This document shows, in pieces, positions 60,268-64,000 of a DNA stretch of 64,000 bases. How positions within the stretch are numbered: position 1 is the stretch's first letter; each line of letters starts with the position of its first letter. Below the pieces are notes generated by a model. That model searched no databases. It saw nothing but the letters and a program-made list of their open reading frames with translations, and was not told the origin of the DNA. The position numbers were made by a program, and so were the translations under genes. The stretch comes from Terriglobia bacterium (GTDB lineage Bacteria; Acidobacteriota; Terriglobia; Terriglobales; Acidobacteriaceae): the NCBI GenBank assembly GCA_020072645.1, contig JAIQGK010000012.1, positions 434,001 through 498,000 of the forward strand, given 5' to 3'.

Positions 60268-63042
60268 ATGAAAGCTTTTCCAATTCGCTTCTACAACATG
60301 CCGGTCCTGCCGGGTGGTTCCATGGCGCAGCTATTCTCTTTGCTGCCAAAGCTTGCGTTGTTCCTGCTTTGCTTAACGAGTCCGGTGCTTCTGCATGCCG
60401 AAACCATCTCCGGCACAGTTCTTGATCCTTCAGGCGCTGTGATTGTGGGCGCGCGTATTGAAATTAGCGGCGGGGAGCTTTCTCAACCAATCATATTTTC
60501 CTCCGATGAGCGAGGCAGGTTTGTGTCCCCTGACTTAAAGCCCGGTAACTATTCATTACGGGTAACCCGGGAAGGCTTTGAGCCGCTGGTAAAGACAGTA
60601 GATTTGCACGGAACAGCAGAACTGGAGCTGAAGCTGGCGATCGCCAAACAACGAGAGGAAATTACCGTTTCAGGCAAAGGCCGCGCTTACGCCAATAGCG
60701 ATCCCATTTACAAGCAACTGCGAAATATTGGCCTCGGCGACACTTTCCGTATCGAGGATTTCACCTTACATTTTGACACTGCGACCTTCCATCTGCAGAA
60801 AGGCACACTGACGTTGTTGAACCCGGTGAATGGGATTGTTACCGGAGCAATCTTCATTGGGGAAGGCCATTTGAATCTCAAGGCAGTCACCGCGCTCGAT
60901 GGAGCAGAACTCAAACGGCGTTCGGGAAGCCCGGAAGTTGACGAGGATTTTACCGAAGCCGTTTTCCGTTTCACCGGCGGAGAGCGCCAGGAGTTTCTTG
61001 GTGGAGTCAAGGAAAAGGTCGAGACTCCGGGCGATGCCGTCAGCCTTTTCGATCGCTGGAAGGAAAAGGTGCGGAAAACGCGCGAGGTAGCGCAGGGTTT
61101 TACCGAGTATCTGCTGCATGGCGAAACCATGGACAATGTTGACGCCGACCTTCTGGCAGCCGTTTACAATCCGGGCCATCCCCCTTTCATGAATGCCTAT
61201 CTCCACGGCAGGAAACACAAGGACATGCGTTTTTTCATGCGGACACGCGTGGGCGCGTTGCCGCAGCTTGATTCACCGGAGGAAGTAGCGCTGATCAACT
61301 ACGACCAGGGAGCGATGGACGACGGCGTCTGGTACCTGGCCCATACGCAGCCGGAATATGCGGAGCGCCGAGCCAGTTCGTCTGAGGACCGCCGGCTTTT
61401 TGCAACGCACGGGTACAAGATCGAAACGATCATTTCCAGGAACGACCATCTGTTTTCGACGGCAACCATTTCATTTGAGCCGCTGCTTGCAGGCGAGAGA
61501 GTACTCAAATTCGGGCTATTGCCCAACCTGCGCGTCTCCCGCGTGGTGGATGACCATGCACAGGACATCTATTACGTTCAGGAGAGCCGAAAAGAAGACG
61601 GCTCGTTTTACGTGATTTTGCCGCAGGCTCCGGAGCTGGGAAAGCAGTACTCCATCACAGTGCAGTATGAGGGAGACAAGGTGCTGGACTCAGCCGGAGA
61701 TGGCAGCTATTACGTGCGGGCACGGACATCGTGGTATCCGAACCTGAATGGGTTTGGGGAACATGCGCTATACGATCTCACGTTCAAAGTCCCGAAAAAG
61801 TACAAGGTCATCAGCATTGGCACGCTGAAGGATGAATCGATAGAGCAGGAGTATGCAGTGACGCATTGGGTGACTCCTGGGCCTGTGGCCGTAGCGGGAT
61901 TTAATTATGGCAATTATCAGAAACTGGAACTGGCGGACGAAAAGACGGGTTTCAAGATTTCCGGCTACTACCTTACAGTGCTGCCCGACAATCTGAGTCA
62001 CTACAGCATTCTCCAGACGATGGCGCCGAAAAGTATGACCAAGTACGCGCTGGAGCAGACACGCGCCCAATTACAGCTTTGCAACTTTTTCTTCGGCAAG
62101 ATTCCTTACAATGAAATCTCTATTACGGAACAGCCGGATTTTAACTTTGGCCAATCCTGGCCCAACCTGGTCTATCTACCGATCTCAGCCTACACGGACT
62201 CAACGCAGCGCTGGATGCTCTTTGGGACCATCAACAGCAAATTTACTGGATTTGTGCAGGAGGTAACGCCGCACGAGGTGGCGCACCAATGGTGGGGACA
62301 CGCCGTGGGTTGGGCTTCTTATCACGATCAGTGGCTTTCAGAAGGGTTTGCCGAATTCTCCGCAGGGCTGTTTCTGCAACAAGCCGTGGCCGGCGACTGG
62401 CGCAAGGATTACATTGAATTCTGGGACCGGCTGCAGAAACGCATCGTGGAAAAAAACAATTTCGGCATCGCTCCTAATGATGCAGGCCCTCTCTGGATGG
62501 GATTACGCCTGATCTCTCCGCGCACGGCGAACGCTTACCAGAACGTTACCTATCCTAAAGGGGCGTACGTTCTGCAGATGCTTCGCTCCATCATGTATAG
62601 CCCGCAGGACCAGGACAAGCCGTTCATTGCCATGATGCATGATTTCGTGGAAAGCCACAGCGACAAGCCAGCGTCGACCGAGTCATTCAAAGCCATTGTC
62701 CAGAAGCATATGTCAAAAACCATGGACCTGGCGGGCAACGGGCGCATGGACTGGTTCTTTAATGAATGGGTTTACGGAACGCAGATACCGAAGTACCACT
62801 TCGACTATCAACTCTCTCCCGCTGACGGCGGGAAGGTAAATCTGCACATGACCATCACGCAGAGCGAGGTAGACGACCAGTTTCTTATGCTGGTTCCCGT
62901 TTTCGCCGATTTCGGCAAGGGCATGGTGCGCATAGGCCAGCTTGGGATCAAGGGTAATTCCAGCCGCAGCGTGGATGTGCCTTTACCCATGCAGCCGAAA
63001 AAAGTCGCGCTGAATGCCTACAAGGAAATTCTGGAGAGGTAG
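60268..63042 (+). CDS. Exported M1-family aminopeptidase with carboxypeptidase-like N-domain
   Basis: A 924-residue protein with a signal peptide (near residues 18-48), then a carboxypeptidase-regulatory-like beta-sandwich (TISGTVLDPSGAVIVGARIEI to TVDLHGTAELELKL), a middle region, and an M1 gluzincin core with the zinc motif HEVAHQWWGH (about 669), the downstream E in SEGFAEFS (ligand Glu 19 residues after the second His), and the C-terminal helical domain. The family trims N-terminal residues from peptides; the classical GAMEN box is not seen. Probably a periplasmic or surface enzyme. Confidence 0.88.
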   Translation: MKAFPIRFYNMPVLPGGSMAQLFSLLPKLALFLLCLTSPVLLHAETISGTVLDPSGAVIVGARIEISGGELSQPIIFSSDERGRFVSPDLKPGNYSLRVTREGFEPLVKTVDLHGTAELELKLAIAKQREEITVSGKGRAYANSDPIYKQLRNIGLGDTFRIEDFTLHFDTATFHLQKGTLTLLNPVNGIVTGAIFIGEGHLNLKAVTALDGAELKRRSGSPEVDEDFTEAVFRFTGGERQEFLGGVKEKVETPGDAVSLFDRWKEKVRKTREVAQGFTEYLLHGETMDNVDADLLAAVYNPGHPPFMNAYLHGRKHKDMRFFMRTRVGALPQLDSPEEVALINYDQGAMDDGVWYLAHTQPEYAERRASSSEDRRLFATHGYKIETIISRNDHLFSTATISFEPLLAGERVLKFGLLPNLRVSRVVDDHAQDIYYVQESRKEDGSFYVILPQAPELGKQYSITVQYEGDKVLDSAGDGSYYVRARTSWYPNLNGFGEHALYDLTFKVPKKYKVISIGTLKDESIEQEYAVTHWVTPGPVAVAGFNYGNYQKLELADEKTGFKISGYYLTVLPDNLSHYSILQTMAPKSMTKYALEQTRAQLQLCNFFFGKIPYNEISITEQPDFNFGQSWPNLVYLPISAYTDSTQRWMLFGTINSKFTGFVQEVTPHEVAHQWWGHAVGWASYHDQWLSEGFAEFSAGLFLQQAVAGDWRKDYIEFWDRLQKRIVEKNNFGIAPNDAGPLWMGLRLISPRTANAYQNVTYPKGAYVLQMLRSIMYSPQDQDKPFIAMMHDFVESHSDKPASTESFKAIVQKHMSKTMDLAGNGRMDWFFNEWVYGTQIPKYHFDYQLSPADGGKVNLHMTITQSEVDDQFLMLVPVFADFGKGMVRIGQLGIKGNSSRSVDVPLPMQPKKVALNAYKEILER

Positions 63043-63084
63043 GGAAGACGCTCAGGCGGCGCGGAACAGATCAGTGGCCAAAGA

Positions 63085-63290
63085 GATCCTTCGACTCCCT
63101 TTCGGCAAGGCTCAGGGTCGCTCAGGTTTTCGCCTGCGGGCTCCCGCTCACCCTTCGGCAGGCGCAGGGCTCGCTCACGGCTCCAAGCGGTTCTAGAGTA
63201 GATCCTTCGCGCAAGACCAGCGCTCAGGATTTCGGCAGGAGGCTCCCGCTCGCCCTTGGACAAGGTCAGGGCTCGCTCACGCCTCCTAAT
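63085..63290. repeat. Cluster of dispersed palindromic repeats
   Basis: Repeated TCCTTCGACTC, TTTCGGCAAGGCTCAGG, GGCTCCCGCTC-CCCTT and CAGGGCTCGCTCACG blocks in both orientations. Two copies of a unit at 63085-63185 and 63200-63290. The same half-sites occur near 11590-11660. REP-like, function unknown. Confidence 0.65.
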
Positions 63291-63300
63291 CGCCTCAATA

Positions 63301-63346
63301 TAAAACCGGCGCCTATTCTCCCCCGAGATTTTCAGCGCCGGTTTTA
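63301..63346. terminator. Bidirectional rho-independent terminator
   Basis: AAAACCGGCGC (63302-63312) and GCGCCGGTTTT (63335-63345) form an 11-bp stem, with T runs on both strands. Confidence 0.8.
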
Positions 63347-63716
63347 AAGGGCCTCCCGAAATCGGGAGAACCAGGCCGCTCATCTACTTCCGGCCAACTT
63401 GTTCGCAGAGCAAAGGCGGGGTGTGCGAAGATCAAAAAATTGGATGCGAAGCTCTGCATCACCAAGATGCCTTGCGCTCCTGAGGCCGGTCAATAACAAA
63501 CAGGGCGCGGTATTTACTTAGTCGATAACAAACAAGGTGGCATTGGAATTTGGCTGGCTGATGTATACTGTGCCGAACTCGAATTATTGCGGGGCTTTTT
63601 AAGTTATTTTTTAATCCCTGCATGCCAAAAGCTGTGGGGAGCTACTTATTAAGGGTTCGAAGAACACCATAAACTTTTTACCTTGACCAGCAGCAGCCCC
63701 GGTCGGGAGGGTCCGT
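63347..63716. other. Upstream region of YacL-like gene
   Basis: No gene seen. A short palindrome CCTCCCGAAATCGGGAG (63352-63368) follows the terminator. Around 63560-63600 is a plausible leader (TGTATACTG, then TTTTTAAG), but no clear promoter. Confidence 0.35.
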
Positions 63717-64000
63717 ATGGACCTAATAATTATTCGTCTCGTTTTCATTTCTGTTGTTGCAGTCGCCTGTTACCACTTAAGACCGTTCGGATTAGCAAAC
63801 CTGCCCGCATGGATCGCGGCGTGCGTCGGCGTGGTGATTGGCCTGATGGTGGTGTGGTTTGAAGCGCGCCTGCGCGTAGTGAGCCTGAAGCGGCTGATCG
63901 GGGCCGTGATCGGCAGCATCCTGGGCATTCTGGGCGCTTACCTCTTCAGCGTTGTCATCAAGAACAGCATCACGCATTCAGAAACGCAGCGTTTCCTCAT
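63717..64000 (+). CDS. YacL-like PIN/TRAM protein, 3' end beyond window
   Basis: The frame from ATG 63717 is open to the window end (about 94 residues). GGGAGG lies 7 bases upstream. It has four membrane segments (MDLIIIRLVFISVVAVACYH, then LPAWIAACVGVVIGLMVVWF, RLIGAVIGSILGILGAYLF and the next), the N-terminal membrane part of the YacL family, whose cytoplasmic PIN and TRAM domains would follow outside the window. Function of YacL is little known, a membrane-bound RNase is suspected. Confidence 0.65.
   Translation, partial: MDLIIIRLVFISVVAVACYHLRPFGLANLPAWIAACVGVVIGLMVVWFEARLRVVSLKRLIGAVIGSILGILGAYLFSVVIKNSITHSETQRFL

Noticed and set aside
1-64000. CRISPR array, rRNA operon, riboswitch, replication origin
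   Set aside because: No regularly spaced short repeats, no rRNA-like sequence, and no recognisable conserved riboswitch core or DnaA-box cluster was found on reading.

Overview
The window reads as about 64 kb of chromosome from an Acidobacteriota bacterium, most like the Koribacter/Terriglobia group. This rests on gene content and layout: a tricorn-like protease, PEGA-domain Ser/Thr kinases, an acidobacterial-type M1 peptidase, a tilS-hpt-ftsH cluster, ispD/ispF, moderately high GC, and many short interspersed palindromic repeats. The assignment is by family recognition, not by a tree.

Layout. 1-5.6 kb is an accessory island: a family B DNA polymerase (5' end outside the window), an Orc/STAND-like AAA ATPase, a relic duplicate of the polymerase C-terminal helix-turn-helix, an FRG-domain protein and a GNAT-like protein. 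5.7-12.5 kb holds ordinary genes: a frameshifted exported protein, a serine hydrolase, an SDR, an FMN-dependent alpha-hydroxyacid oxidase, an O-methyltransferase and a DUF2461 protein. 12.6-17.9 kb is a second accessory block: an XRE/ImmA-IrrE plus DUF4411 (PIN-like) pair abutting the 3' end of an unusual tRNA-Leu-like gene with a ~20-bp anticodon arm, then a complete IS1595-type element (15262-17852) with 22-bp inverted ends and a 9-bp direct repeat, carrying a HEPN-like gene and two small genes as passengers. 18-45.8 kb is mostly core: phosphoesterase, lycopene-cyclase-like membrane protein, acyl-CoA carboxylase, mnmG (expanded by in-frame palindromic insertions and with a second copy of its 3' end nearby), a PAS-rich hybrid histidine kinase, amidohydrolase, ftsH-hpt-tilS, ispD, a repeat-flanked GxxExxY cassette, ispF, the tricorn-like protease, a zinc-ribbon coiled-coil protein and an RlmI-like methyltransferase. 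45.9-48.6 kb is a second IS1595-linked block with a paralogue of the first element's small protein, a minus-strand pair with a 47-aa gene, and a noncanonical Arg-like tRNA with an ACU anticodon. 49-63 kb holds hsp20-clpB, FmdB-like, rsmI, a PEGA kinase and FHA-GAF-cyclase pair, a ComEA-like protein, an M1-type peptidase and the start of a YacL-like PIN/TRAM protein.

Best candidates for something undescribed: (1) the polymerase/AAA/FRG/GNAT island; (2) the IS1595 elements with HEPN and tiny passenger genes sharing a conserved leader, both lying close to structurally odd tRNA genes; (3) the hpt product, which keeps its operon position but has lost three acidic active-site residues; (4) palindromic repeats inserted in frame in mnmG. 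All functional statements are inferred from sequence alone; no searches were run.
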